The translations under genes were made by a program, and so were the position numbers. Below are positions 1-8,425 of a stretch of 22,573 nt of DNA, piece by piece. The stretch's first letter is position 1. Every line of letters starts with the position of its first letter. Origin of the DNA: an uncultured Mycoplasmatota bacterium. Its GTDB lineage: Bacteria; Bacillota_I; Bacilli_A; RF39; UBA660. The stretch spans positions 1 through 22,573 of the forward strand of contig CANPBV010000011.1 of the NCBI GenBank assembly GCA_947572405.1. Direction: 5' to 3'. The notes under the pieces were generated by a model. It had not been told where the DNA came from, searched no databases, and worked only from the letters and a program-made list of their open reading frames with translations.

Positions 1-19
1 AACTTTTTCATAAAATTTA

Positions 20-949
20 TCAAAAAATGCTTGACTTATATATAGTTGTCTTTATCACTGTTTTAAAGTATTCCTCTAATGTTATTCCTGTTTCATATAA
101 CCCCATAACAGTAATATCATGTGAGATAAGTTCTTTGGATACTTTCTCTGCATGGTCTAAATAATCATATAGTCTAATTTCATTTGTATTTATAATTTTA
201 TAATTGGTTGTTTTCAAGTTTGTCTCTAACACAACACTTGCTTTTTTTGTATCATCTGTTTTAATCACAATGCATTTACTACATTCTGTATCAAGTTCTT
301 CTTTTGTTAGTTCTTTGATAACATTTCCTTTTTCTATGATACAAAAACGATTTGCCACCATATAAAGTTCTGACAAAATATGACTAGATATCATAATTGT
401 AATATTTTTTTGTGTATTGAGCTTTTTAAAGGTATCTCTTAACTTACTAATACCAATTGGGTCTAATCCATTAATTGGTTCATCTAATATAATAAAGTCT
501 GGACTATCTAATATTGCAAAGGCAATACCAAGTCTCTGCTTCATCCCTAACGAGAAATTTTTAAATTTCTTGTTTTTGGCTTCCTTTAAGTCGACTAACT
601 CCAACACTTCATCTATGACGTTTTTGTCTGCAATCCCTTTCTGAAAACAATAATACTTTAAATTTTCATAGGCTGTTAAATTTGGAAAAAAAGCTGGATT
701 TTCGATTAAACAACCGATTCTCTTTTTCTTTTCTATGACATTTTCTTTTTCTCCAAAAAGTTCATATTCCCCACTTGTCTTATTGGTAAGGGTTGTAATC
801 ACTTTCATCAAAGTTGTTTTTCCAGCCCCATTTCTACCAATTAACCCATAAATATCCCCTTTGTTAATTTGTATATTCACATTTTCTAAAGCAGTAAAAT
901 TATCATATTTTTTCGTTAATTGATTGGTTTTTAAAATTGCTTCTTTCAC
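20..949 (-). CDS. ABC transporter ATP-binding protein, BcrA/bacitracin-efflux type
   Basis: Cytoplasmic ATPase subunit of a drug or peptide exporter of the BcrA family. In order the protein shows Walker A GRNGAGKTT (about residues 38-46), the signature FSLGMKQR, Walker B FIILDEPINGLDP and the switch histidine in ISSH. The C-terminal ~90 residues form the usual accessory region of this family. The start ATG at 949 follows a GGAGG box. The gene lies 71 bases after a response regulator on the same strand, the usual layout of a regulated export module. Just past its stop, an ATG at bases 11-9 followed by AAA AAG could open the membrane subunit, which runs off the left edge. The last ~10 residues (ending KSSIF) look slightly longer than usual for the family. 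Substrate unknown. Confidence 0.93.
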   Translation of the reverse strand: MKEAILKTNQLTKKYDNFTALENVNIQINKGDIYGLIGRNGAGKTTLMKVITTLTNKTSGEYELFGEKENVIEKKKRIGCLIENPAFFPNLTAYENLKYYCFQKGIADKNVIDEVLELVDLKEAKNKKFKNFSLGMKQRLGIAFAILDSPDFIILDEPINGLDPIGISKLRDTFKKLNTQKNITIMISSHILSELYMVANRFCIIEKGNVIKELTKEELDTECSKCIVIKTDDTKKASVVLETNLKTTNYKIINTNEIRLYDYLDHAEKVSKELISHDITVMGLYETGITLEEYFKTVIKTTIYKSSIF

Positions 950-996
950 ATATATCCCTCCATAATTTTATTGTATAAAAAAAGTGTTAAAAAAGT

Positions 997-1024
997 CTTA
1001 ACCCAATTCTTAATTTTTTCTTAA
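997..1024 (-). promoter_or_regulatory. Three TTAAG direct repeats upstream of the ABC ATPase gene
   Basis: On the minus strand TTAAG occurs three times, at 1024-1020, 1013-1009 and 1001-997, at steps of 11 and 12 bases, about one helical turn. OmpR/PhoB-type regulators typically bind direct repeats with this spacing, and such a regulator is encoded immediately upstream; the first repeat overlaps its stop codon. A TATACAAT-like -10 lies about 20 bases downstream. Inference: a binding site controlling the ABC gene. A chance occurrence in AT-rich DNA cannot be excluded. Confidence 0.35.
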
Positions 1025-1689
1025 TTTTTCATTTTATAACCAATACTCCATACCGTTTCTATATAATCTTCTTCCTGATTACATTCTTTTAATTTATTTC
1101 TAATTTTACTAATATGAACGTTTAATGTATTATCATCTACAAATTCATCTTTCCAAACAAGTTCAAATAGCACAGACTTAGTAAAAACTCTAGTTGGATG
1201 TTCTAATAAAGTTTTAAACAATTCAAATTCTTGTTTGGTAAAATTTAGGGGTTTCCCATTACAAGTAACTGTATAATCCGTTTTATTTAAAACAATATCT
1301 TTAAATGTTATAATAGTTTTATTTTTTTCCATATTCTGGTGTTTTAAGGCAAGCTTGATACGTGCCAATAATTCTTTGTTATCAAATGGCTTGGTGATAT
1401 AGTCATCTGCTCCTAATTCAAACAAGTCTACTTTTTTATCTACTTCATGAATTGCACTCATCACAATAATGGGGACTTGATATTTATTCAATAATTCAGT
1501 TAAGATTTCCTCACCATTTTTACCTGGCAACATCAAATCTAATAAAATCAAAGATACATTTTCATTATGAACCAATACTCCCTCTGTTCCAGAAAATGCT
1601 TGTAGAACTTGATAATGATTGGTTTCTAATAACTGTTTTAACATATTATTAATATCTTTATCATCTTCTATAATTAATATTTTATACAT
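1021..1689 (-). CDS. OmpR-family two-component response regulator
   Basis: DNA-binding response regulator, 222 residues. The receiver domain (about 1-115) has the acidic pair ED at residues 8-9, the phospho-acceptor D51 in LILLDLMLPG, the switch Ser in VMSAI and the conserved Lys in ITKPF. The C-terminal half is a winged-helix Trans_reg_C domain (FTKQEFELFKTLL, VHISKIRNKL, VWSIGYKM). The ATG at 1689 is preferred over an in-frame GTG at 1698, because the AAAAGGA box at 1701-1707 is only 2 bases from the GTG but 11 from the ATG. No histidine kinase is adjacent inside the window; it may lie beyond the left edge with the permease. It probably controls the downstream exporter. Confidence 0.93.
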   Translation of the reverse strand: MYKILIIEDDKDINNMLKQLLETNHYQVLQAFSGTEGVLVHNENVSLILLDLMLPGKNGEEILTELLNKYQVPIIVMSAIHEVDKKVDLFELGADDYITKPFDNKELLARIKLALKHQNMEKNKTIITFKDIVLNKTDYTVTCNGKPLNFTKQEFELFKTLLEHPTRVFTKSVLFELVWKDEFVDDNTLNVHISKIRNKLKECNQEEDYIETVWSIGYKMKN

Positions 1690-1711
1690 ACATAACACAT
1701 TCCTTTTTATT

Positions 1712-1740
1712 ATTATAAAATAATTTTGTTTCTTTTACAA
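1712..1740 (-). promoter_or_regulatory. Promoter of the response regulator gene
   Basis: On the minus strand, a TTGTAA -35 (1740-1735), a 17-base spacer and a perfect TATAAT -10 (1717-1712) lie shortly upstream of the AAAAGGA ribosome-binding site. The placement after the preceding gene's terminator makes a separate transcription start likely. Confidence 0.6.
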
Positions 1741-1754
1741 TTTTCTAAATTAAA

Positions 1755-1777
1755 AAAGTGAACATAATATTCACTTT
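1755..1777 (-). terminator. Rho-independent terminator after the MacB-type gene
   Basis: An 8-bp perfect stem AAAGTGAA/TTCACTTT with a 7-base loop begins directly after the TAA of the upstream gene. On the minus strand it runs into TTTTTTAATTT. Confidence 0.75.
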
Positions 1778-1778
1778 C

Positions 1779-4373
1779 TTATTCTGTTCTAAGTGCAATG
1801 ACTGGGTCTTTTTTACTAGCAATCTTAGATGGTATTAAACCAGCTACTACAGTTAAGCCCATACTAATTACAATCAAAACAATAGCAGCTATAAGGGGAA
1901 CTGAGGTTACAATACTAACATTTGTAAGCTTATAAATAATATGATTGATCGGCAATGTTAATAGTACTGTAACAAATATTCCAAGTACTCCAGAAATAAG
2001 TCCCACAATTAAAGTTTCTGCATTAAAGACTCTAGAAATATCTTTTTTACTGGCTCCAATTGCTCTTAAAATTCCGATTTCTTTGGTTCTTTCTAATACC
2101 GAAATATAAGTAATAATTCCAATCATAATAGATGAAACAATTAAAGAAATAGCAACGAATGCAATCAGAACATAGCTGATAATATCTATAATTTGACTGA
2201 CTGATTTTAACATAATTCCTACAATATCTGTGTAGTTAATTACATTTTCTTCTTTTCCATTTTTCTTTTGAATTTCATTATATTCTGCAATTGCATTGGA
2301 AATAGAATCTTTTGATTCAAAATCTTTTGGATAAATATAAATTCCAGATGGATTTTCTAAGTCAACAGCTCCTAATTTAATTAAATTTTTCTCATAAGTT
2401 GCATTCTTATTTTCTGTATATGCCTCCATTATTTTCGCAATTTCTTCGGCGCTTAACTGACTAAGTGCATATTTTTGTTCTGCTGTTAAAGAGTTAAAAT
2501 CAAAGCTTGAATTTTCATTTTCTTTTGGAAATTCTAAACCAGACAATATATTGACATTTGGATTTTCTTTTTGTAATTTTACAATTTCTGCTTCATTTGA
2601 TTTTTGTATGACATATTCTTTTAATTCCTTTAAATAACCAACGCCACCTGACATTCCATGTGCTAGAGTCTGTTCATTTTGTCTAATAATTCCTACTACT
2701 TTGATTTCTTCTGCCACCTCTACTTTTTCTTTCATGTAAGCTTCATCGTCTCTTTTATCCATCCAAATACCATTTTCATAATTATAATAATCGGAATTCA
2801 ATAAAAGCTTATACGACAAATTTAATAATTCTTCATAAGTATAAGAAGTTGGTTTATTTTCTTCTAGCTTTTCTCCTTTTATTGCTGCTTTCATTTTGGC
2901 TTCTAGTTCTTTTTGATCTTTTAATCCTAATGCATATAATGTATAATCACTAATTTCATTATCTTTTCCTACGATTAGAACAACTTCGTTATAGTTCATC
3001 GGCCAAACACCCGCTATTAAATCATATTGAGATTTTAACAGTTCTTTGTTATCTAACATTTCTGTGAAAACATTAGTATCACTACTTGAGCCTCCCATAA
3101 AATCAGAGAACATAGAATTTTCTCTTGCTTCCATCATTTCTCCCATACCCATAGCATCCATAACAGTACTTGGGTTTACTCTTACAATTCCGTTACTTGT
3201 ATCTTTTTTATAAAGTTGTAAATTCAAATTATATAAATATTGAATTGCAGAACTATTTTCTTTAATAGAACGATTTTGTTCCATATAATTTTTTAATTCT
3301 TTCAAGTTATTTGTTTCCATTTTATTAGAAAGCGTTGTCAAAAGATGATTCATAATGTCAGCAGAATAAATTTTTCCATCTTCCTTTTTTATTTCACTAT
3401 TTCTATTTCCCATCATCATTTCCATCATACTAGACATATCGACAGTCGACTCTTCTATCATAATTGGATAAGAAGAAATCGTATCTTTTTCTACTTTATC
3501 AATGTAATTTTGAACACCTGTTGATATCGCCAAAATAAGAGCAATTCCAATAATTCCAATACTTCCTGCAAAAGAAGTTAAAATGGTTCTTCCTTTTTTG
3601 GTCATTAAATTGTTCAAACTTAAACGAAAAGCTGTGAAAAAATTCATAGAAGTTCTTTTCATTGTCTCTATTTTTGGGCTTTCTTTTTCTTCTTTTTCAA
3701 TTGGATTCGAGTCATCTGTAATTTTTCCATCTAAAATTTTAATAATTCTACTAGAATAGCTTTCTGCTAAATCAGGATTATGTGTAACCATAATAATTAA
3801 TTTATTCTTTGAAATTTCTTTTAGAATTTCCATTACCTGAACACTTGTCTTTGTGTCCAAAGCGCCAGTTGGTTCATCTGCTAAGATGATATCTGGATCA
3901 TTAACAAGTGCTCTTGCAATTGCAACCCTCTGCATTTGACCACCTGATAATTGATTCGGCCTTTTATGAATTTGGTCTTTTAGTCCTACTGATTTTAACG
4001 CATCTATCGCTCTTTTTCTTCGTTCTTTTTTAGATACTCCAGAAATAGTAAGCGCAAGTTCTACATTGGAAAGTACAGTTTGATGACCAATTAAATTATA
4101 GCTTTGAAATACAAATCCAATAGAATAATTTCTATAGGCATCCCAATCTCTATTTTTAAAATTCTTTGTCGATTTTCCATTTATAATTAAGTCTCCACTG
4201 GTATAGCAGTCTAGCCCTCCTATAATATTTAATAAGGTTGTTTTTCCACATCCACTAGGCCCTAATATCGAAACAAATTCAGAATTTCTAAATTCAATAT
4301 CAATTCCTTTTAACGCTTTTACTTGTTCATCCCCTGAAACATAAGTTTTTTTTATATTCTTTAATTTTAGCAT
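1779..4373 (-). CDS. MacB-type ABC transporter, fused ATPase and FtsX permease
   Basis: Single-polypeptide ATPase-permease of 864 residues in the cytoplasmic membrane. Residues 1-230 are a LolD/MacB-like ATPase with Walker A GPSGCGKTT (38-46), LSGGQ and Walker B IILADEPTGALD. A first membrane helix near 270-295 is followed by a large extracytoplasmic domain of about 430 residues. An FtsX segment of three helices fills the last ~130 residues, with the LERTKEIGILRAIGASK signature. This 1+3 helix plan matches MacB mechanotransmission pumps; Firmicute members export peptides or antibiotics or act in envelope processes. The ATG at 4373 is chosen for its AAAGGAG box 6 bases upstream; an in-frame start at 4418 would add 15 residues not seen in ATPases. 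An N-terminal Met-rich stretch (MSSMMEMMM) in the outer domain is notable. Substrate unknown. Confidence 0.93.
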   Translation of the reverse strand: MLKLKNIKKTYVSGDEQVKALKGIDIEFRNSEFVSILGPSGCGKTTLLNIIGGLDCYTSGDLIINGKSTKNFKNRDWDAYRNYSIGFVFQSYNLIGHQTVLSNVELALTISGVSKKERRKRAIDALKSVGLKDQIHKRPNQLSGGQMQRVAIARALVNDPDIILADEPTGALDTKTSVQVMEILKEISKNKLIIMVTHNPDLAESYSSRIIKILDGKITDDSNPIEKEEKESPKIETMKRTSMNFFTAFRLSLNNLMTKKGRTILTSFAGSIGIIGIALILAISTGVQNYIDKVEKDTISSYPIMIEESTVDMSSMMEMMMGNRNSEIKKEDGKIYSADIMNHLLTTLSNKMETNNLKELKNYMEQNRSIKENSSAIQYLYNLNLQLYKKDTSNGIVRVNPSTVMDAMGMGEMMEARENSMFSDFMGGSSSDTNVFTEMLDNKELLKSQYDLIAGVWPMNYNEVVLIVGKDNEISDYTLYALGLKDQKELEAKMKAAIKGEKLEENKPTSYTYEELLNLSYKLLLNSDYYNYENGIWMDKRDDEAYMKEKVEVAEEIKVVGIIRQNEQTLAHGMSGGVGYLKELKEYVIQKSNEAEIVKLQKENPNVNILSGLEFPKENENSSFDFNSLTAEQKYALSQLSAEEIAKIMEAYTENKNATYEKNLIKLGAVDLENPSGIYIYPKDFESKDSISNAIAEYNEIQKKNGKEENVINYTDIVGIMLKSVSQIIDIISYVLIAFVAISLIVSSIMIGIITYISVLERTKEIGILRAIGASKKDISRVFNAETLIVGLISGVLGIFVTVLLTLPINHIIYKLTNVSIVTSVPLIAAIVLIVISMGLTVVAGLIPSKIASKKDPVIALRTE

Positions 4374-4441
4374 AGCATTCTCCTTTTTTTGCACTCTTTT
4401 CCCCATACTACTAAGCATATTAGCATTTTATTTTTTTTATG

Positions 4442-5452
4442 TCAATCTACCATCTTGCTTTCTTCTACATATTCTTTGATTTCTTTTAATTTATGCTCTA
4501 AAATTTTTGTGTCAATTAATTTCACTTGATATTCAGACACTAATGTTGGTGACATGCTTCTATTCATAGAATATTTTACAACTTCTTCATTTCGATTGGT
4601 GCATAAAATAATGCCAACGGAAGGATTTTCATGCTCTTTTTTCACTTGCCTATCCAAAGCTTCTAAATAGAAATCCATTTTTGAAATGTATTCAGGTGCA
4701 AAAGCTCCAATTTTTAACTCAAAAGCGACTAAACAAGATAAATCACGGTTATAAAACAATAAATCGATATAAAAATCCTCTCCACCTACTTGTATTCGAT
4801 ATTCTTCTCCTATAAAAGTAAAAGATTTTCCTATTTCCAAAATAAATTTTTTAAAATTTACCATGATTGCTTTTCTAAAATCTTTTTCTGAGTGTTCTAA
4901 AGGCAAATTTAAAAATTCAAAACTGTAGATATCCAAAAATCTTGAATTTGGGATTTCTGTTTCATTGATAAGTAGCTTTTTACTAAATGGTGCGTTCTTA
5001 GAAATCATATAGCGTTCATAATACCCACTCCTAATCTGCCGAGACAGTTCTCTTGCTGAATATTGTTCTTTTATGGAAAGTGCTATATAGAATTTTTTGG
5101 CTTCTATCGTTTTCACTTTCGATAATATTTCAACATGATTAGACCAATTAATTTGTGTCAACAGTGTCGACACAATTTCAGGAAACTCACAATATGTTTC
5201 ATAAAACTGTTTCATTCGATAAAGACCACGTCTATTAAATCCTTTTAATGTAGGATATTTGCTTTTTATATAGGAAGCCAAATTTTCAACAGTCTTGCTC
5301 CCCCAATTATCCTGTTTAATTTTTTCAGTTACATATTTTCCAATATCCCAGTATAGAAGAATCAGCTCTTCATTCACTTTTCTATAAGCATTATGTCTTC
5401 TTTCTTCTATCATATTTATAATTTCTTGAAACCCAGTGATATCTTCTACCAT
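4442..5452 (-). CDS. YhcG/DUF1016 family PD-(D/E)XK nuclease-like protein
   Basis: 336 residues with two recognisable parts. An N-terminal DUF1016_N-like helical region covers about residues 8-150 (VNEELILLYWDIGKYV; NRRGLYRMKQFYETY). A C-terminal YhcG PD-(D/E)XK domain covers about 170-320, with the catalytic set D230 in FYIDLLFYN and E245-x-K247 in VAFELK, then the conserved KMDFYLEAL helix. The family is widespread, often sits in restriction-modification or other defence loci, and its function is little characterised. The ATG at 5452 has an AAGGAG box 7 bases upstream. It lies about 34 bases downstream of a near-consensus promoter's expected start site, so an in-frame start at 5521 is excluded. 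It stands alone between a terminator upstream and the MacB-type gene downstream. Confidence 0.92.
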   Translation of the reverse strand: MVEDITGFQEIINMIEERRHNAYRKVNEELILLYWDIGKYVTEKIKQDNWGSKTVENLASYIKSKYPTLKGFNRRGLYRMKQFYETYCEFPEIVSTLLTQINWSNHVEILSKVKTIEAKKFYIALSIKEQYSARELSRQIRSGYYERYMISKNAPFSKKLLINETEIPNSRFLDIYSFEFLNLPLEHSEKDFRKAIMVNFKKFILEIGKSFTFIGEEYRIQVGGEDFYIDLLFYNRDLSCLVAFELKIGAFAPEYISKMDFYLEALDRQVKKEHENPSVGIILCTNRNEEVVKYSMNRSMSPTLVSEYQVKLIDTKILEHKLKEIKEYVEESKMVD

Positions 5453-5492
5453 TCTCTCACTCCTTTTTGCTATGTAATGTATCAGTATAGGT

Positions 5493-5521
5493 ATCATATA
5501 TGGGAATTTCTGATATGTCAA
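5493..5521 (-). promoter_or_regulatory. Near-consensus sigma-A promoter for the YhcG-like gene
   Basis: The minus strand carries a perfect TTGACA -35 at 5521-5516, exactly 17 spacer bases and a TATGAT -10 at 5498-5493, leading to a short leader before the ribosome-binding site at about 5460. It is the best promoter match in the window and fixes the start of the downstream gene. Confidence 0.8.
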
Positions 5522-5677
5522 AAATAGAATTTTTCAAATTAGGAAAGAAATATAAATCAATTTTAAAAATCTGTACGAAGAATTATTATTTTTGCAAAAT
5601 TTTTATCTCAATTTCATAAATTTACCTCCATTTCTGGAAATTTTATATTGACATACTTCTCCTTTTCTTTTGAATAC

Positions 5678-5706
5678 AAAAAAAAGAGAATCCAATAAAA
5701 TTCTCT
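5678..5706 (-). terminator. Terminator of the four-gene nuclease/ATPase cassette
   Basis: A 7-bp perfect stem AGAGAAT/ATTCTCT (5706-5700 with 5691-5685) and an 8-base loop, followed on the minus strand by a run of seven to eight U. It overlaps the TAG of the PD-(D/E)XK gene and closes the operon. Confidence 0.85.
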
Positions 5707-7168
5707 AATTTTGATATTCTTCAAAAAAATGAAATGCTTCATCTACCAAAAGAATTCTCACAATACAATTTTTAGATTTCAACATAGCACATAATTCTCC
5801 TATATTTTTCTCTAATAGTTCTTTAGAATATTGATTGGCATTCTTATTTTTAAGAGGCGCTATATCTGTCATTTTTTCTTTTTTAATATTACATTTCACA
5901 ACAGTTTTATCTATTGCATTTTTATCCATAATTTCTTTAATTCTTTTTAGTACTGCTTCTTTTGATAATGTTTCTTTACTTGGCATTTTATCATAAATAC
6001 AAACAATATCATAATAAAGTATTTTATCTAATGTAATATCTTGCTTCTTATCTGTCAAAATTTCATTTCGAATTTCGATTCTTTCTTTAAATTCTTCCAA
6101 AATAACATCTCCACTAATATTGAGACAGGAATATAAATCAATTAAATGTTTATGAATCCCATTGGTTCCTGCTATGACACCAGCTCCATGTTTGATTTCC
6201 ACCAAATGAAGTTTATCTCCATCAACAATTACATTATCAATTCGTCCTTTGATATTACTTCTAGTTCTTTCTTCGTCTGTATCTTCTATTTCACGTCTAT
6301 CTTTCCCTGCGTATACAATATATTCTAACTCAAAAGGAACAGTATGGTTAGAATATAAAAGTTCTTTTTTTCTTTCTTTAGTTTGGTAATAAATATCTTT
6401 TTTCTTTTCTTTATTAAAGAGTATCATAAAATCTTGTTGTTTTTGTTTTTCTTGGTTTGTTTCAGATTTCGAGTTTCTGTAATCATCAGTTCTATTGTTG
6501 TCTTTTTGGATATAAACATTAATTCGATTTTCTAAAACTGTTTCTATTTTATCAAAATGAATGTCTTCCTCTTTTTGCTTACTTTTTACATCCATTTCTA
6601 TTTTTTGAAAATTTTTATTTGCTAATGTCACTTCTAATAAGGGTAACATTAAATCATATAATTCTGTTAAGGTGAATTTTGTTTTCCTAAGGAATAATAG
6701 AATTTTATTTTGATTCTGGTTTAATATAATATCTGTAAAATAAGAAATCATTTTGGTTTTCTTTAACTGGCCCACCACTAGACTCATTAGTTCTTCTTTG
6801 GTTTGGCTTAACGTTCCAGTTGAGAACTTAACCTCTAATTTTTTCCCTTTTAGTTTTTCACTTTTCGTATCACTTCCAATACAAAATTCAAAATAAGCTT
6901 CTATTTTTTTCATATCTTTTTCTACTGCACTTGGTATTGTTTTATAACATTCTATTAATTTGTTATTTTCAAATACATTGCTTCCATTTGGAACAAAAAT
7001 GGCAGTATTAATGGTGAATTTTCCATTGGCAAGTTCCATCATTTTAATTCCTTTATAATAAACTTTGATATTTGTTGTTTTCTTTTCTTTTCGAACTCGT
7101 AAATAATATCCTTCTTTTATCTTTTCACTGCTCGTATATCTTTTTATGAAATCTTGCTCTAAACTCAT
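5705..7168 (-). CDS. PD-(D/E)XK nuclease-like protein of unknown family
   Basis: 487 residues, no family recognised by eye. The first ~200 residues are a mixed alpha/beta region without a known motif. Residues ~195-260 are Lys/Glu/Gln-rich and probably a flexible linker. A PD-(D/E)XK-like core follows: an acidic helix (FELEYIVYAGK, ~279-289), G308-R-I-D311-NVIVDGDKLHLV and E324-I-K326-H, then GIHKHLIDLY. The pattern GRID...VEIK is the classic nuclease signature also seen in RecB/Cas4-type domains. The ATG at 7168 is chosen because GAGGAG is 8 bases upstream; the GTG at 7174 would be only 2 away. Its ATGA overlaps the stop of the MBL gene, so the two are translationally coupled. A terminator sits on its stop. 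Nuclease activity is inferred from the motif only. Confidence 0.8.
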   Translation of the reverse strand: MSLEQDFIKRYTSSEKIKEGYYLRVRKEKKTTNIKVYYKGIKMMELANGKFTINTAIFVPNGSNVFENNKLIECYKTIPSAVEKDMKKIEAYFEFCIGSDTKSEKLKGKKLEVKFSTGTLSQTKEELMSLVVGQLKKTKMISYFTDIILNQNQNKILLFLRKTKFTLTELYDLMLPLLEVTLANKNFQKIEMDVKSKQKEEDIHFDKIETVLENRINVYIQKDNNRTDDYRNSKSETNQEKQKQQDFMILFNKEKKKDIYYQTKERKKELLYSNHTVPFELEYIVYAGKDRREIEDTDEERTRSNIKGRIDNVIVDGDKLHLVEIKHGAGVIAGTNGIHKHLIDLYSCLNISGDVILEEFKERIEIRNEILTDKKQDITLDKILYYDIVCIYDKMPSKETLSKEAVLKRIKEIMDKNAIDKTVVKCNIKKEKMTDIAPLKNKNANQYSKELLEKNIGELCAMLKSKNCIVRILLVDEAFHFFEEYQN

Positions 7169-8388
7169 AAACACAACTCCTCTCCATCTTCTAAATTGAT
7201 AATATTTTGAAATATTTCATTCGCCATTTCTTTATGTTCTGTATGAATAAAAATTATTTTTTTAGGCTTTATTATATTTTCTACTTGTTTCATTGCCTTT
7301 TTATCAGCATGCCCAGATGTATGTAGTTTTAAAAATGTAACACCCATTTTTTCTAGTTCTGTTATGAAATTTTGAATGCTTTCCTCTTTTAGGTATCCAT
7401 CCCACATCGAATAAATGATACAGGCATTTGTTAAAAGTCCTTTTTCATATAACTTTTCTTTGATATCTTCTAACATAGACGGTTTTACTATCATACAAAA
7501 ATCATGATGAAATGGTTTACTCTTCTTATATTGCTCCATTGGTTTTATATACATTTCTTTCAATGCACTCGGTTTTTTATAATAGTTATTGGTTATCCAA
7601 ACCGATACATTTTTATGCGTGATAGGACTTGGTATGGTCTTTTTTAAATGGGATGTTATCGTTGCTGTAAAAAGGTCTTCTATAAAATATTTTTTGGTAT
7701 GATTGCTCGCTTTATAAAAGGTAACTAGTCTATCAATATTTGTAGAAGACTGTAATATCAATACTTGCTCATACATTTCAAATATTGAATAAGCTTCTTT
7801 TTCTAATTCATCCTCTGTTTTAAATTCGTCATTGCTTCTTCCAAATGTTGTTCCTTCTGTGATAAGTAAATCAACGGGTCCAATTTTTTTTAAGCTATTT
7901 AAGAAGCCTACTCCTTTTCTGCCATGATTTCGATAATCGCCAGTATGGATAATCCTTAGCCCATCCCCTTCTATCAAATATAGACAAGAATGGTAAGCTG
8001 AATGGTCTACAATATAAGGTGTTATTTTTAAATCTTTTATGAAAATTGGATTTCCAAAAGTTATTATTTCTGTTTTTCTTATAATTGGTTTGGCATCTTT
8101 CATAAAATCTGAGCTTAAGTTGTGAATCTTTTTCGTTTCTTTTTCTATAAATATAGGAATGTCTTCATTGATGTCACTTACTAGCCCAATATGGTCCCCA
8201 TGACTATGAGTGATAAAAACAGCATCATAACTTGAAATTCCAGTTGTTAAACCTTCTATTTCTACTGGTATTTTTTTTTCTACCAAATCTTCTCCAAAAT
8301 CGATGATAATTTTAGTTCCTTTTTCGCTAGTAATTTCTGTGATACAACCACCTATTTGGTTTGTTCCTTTTATAATTTTTACTTTCAT
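7165..8388 (-). CDS. Beta-CASP metallo-beta-lactamase-fold nuclease, RNase J-like
   Basis: 407-residue metallo-hydrolase, predicted cytoplasmic and zinc-dependent. The MBL core shows H61-S-H63-G-D65-H66, H129 in VDHS, and H148-T-G-D151-YR. The beta-CASP insertion shows TEGTTFGR (~177-184, motif A acid E178), HTSGH360AD (motif B) and KPKKIIFIHTEH (motif C, H382/H385). The SGHA...KP...H series is the RNase J pattern, placing it with nucleic-acid-processing rather than small-molecule MBL enzymes. At 407 residues it lacks the ~100-residue C-terminal domain of housekeeping RNase J (about 555). The ATG at 8388 has a GAGGAGG box. It is third in the cassette, 37 bases after the second ATPase gene, and shares ATGA with the PD-(D/E)XK gene. 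The RNA or DNA substrate cannot be told from the sequence. Confidence 0.88.
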   Translation of the reverse strand: MKVKIIKGTNQIGGCITEITSEKGTKIIIDFGEDLVEKKIPVEIEGLTTGISSYDAVFITHSHGDHIGLVSDINEDIPIFIEKETKKIHNLSSDFMKDAKPIIRKTEIITFGNPIFIKDLKITPYIVDHSAYHSCLYLIEGDGLRIIHTGDYRNHGRKGVGFLNSLKKIGPVDLLITEGTTFGRSNDEFKTEDELEKEAYSIFEMYEQVLILQSSTNIDRLVTFYKASNHTKKYFIEDLFTATITSHLKKTIPSPITHKNVSVWITNNYYKKPSALKEMYIKPMEQYKKSKPFHHDFCMIVKPSMLEDIKEKLYEKGLLTNACIIYSMWDGYLKEESIQNFITELEKMGVTFLKLHTSGHADKKAMKQVENIIKPKKIIFIHTEHKEMANEIFQNIINLEDGEELCL

Positions 8389-8425
8389 ACGTCCTCCTCA
8401 TTTATTATAACATTTTTTTATAATT

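Noticed and set aside
1690..5521. Longer in-frame starts for three genes (GTG 1698, upstream start 4418, upstream start 5521)
   Set aside because: Each lacks a properly spaced ribosome-binding site or lies upstream of the promoter; the internal ATGs at 1689, 4373 and 5452 have good boxes and match family N termini.
5609..5635. GGAGG followed by ATG and a four-codon frame upstream of the YhcG-like gene
   Set aside because: Too short to support as a gene, no hairpin attenuator near it, and it lies upstream of the mapped promoter.
8404..8412. TGT-TATAAT extended -10 between the second ATPase and the MBL gene
   Set aside because: The expected transcript start would fall within the ribosome-binding site of the MBL gene, and no -35 is visible; probably chance in AT-rich DNA.
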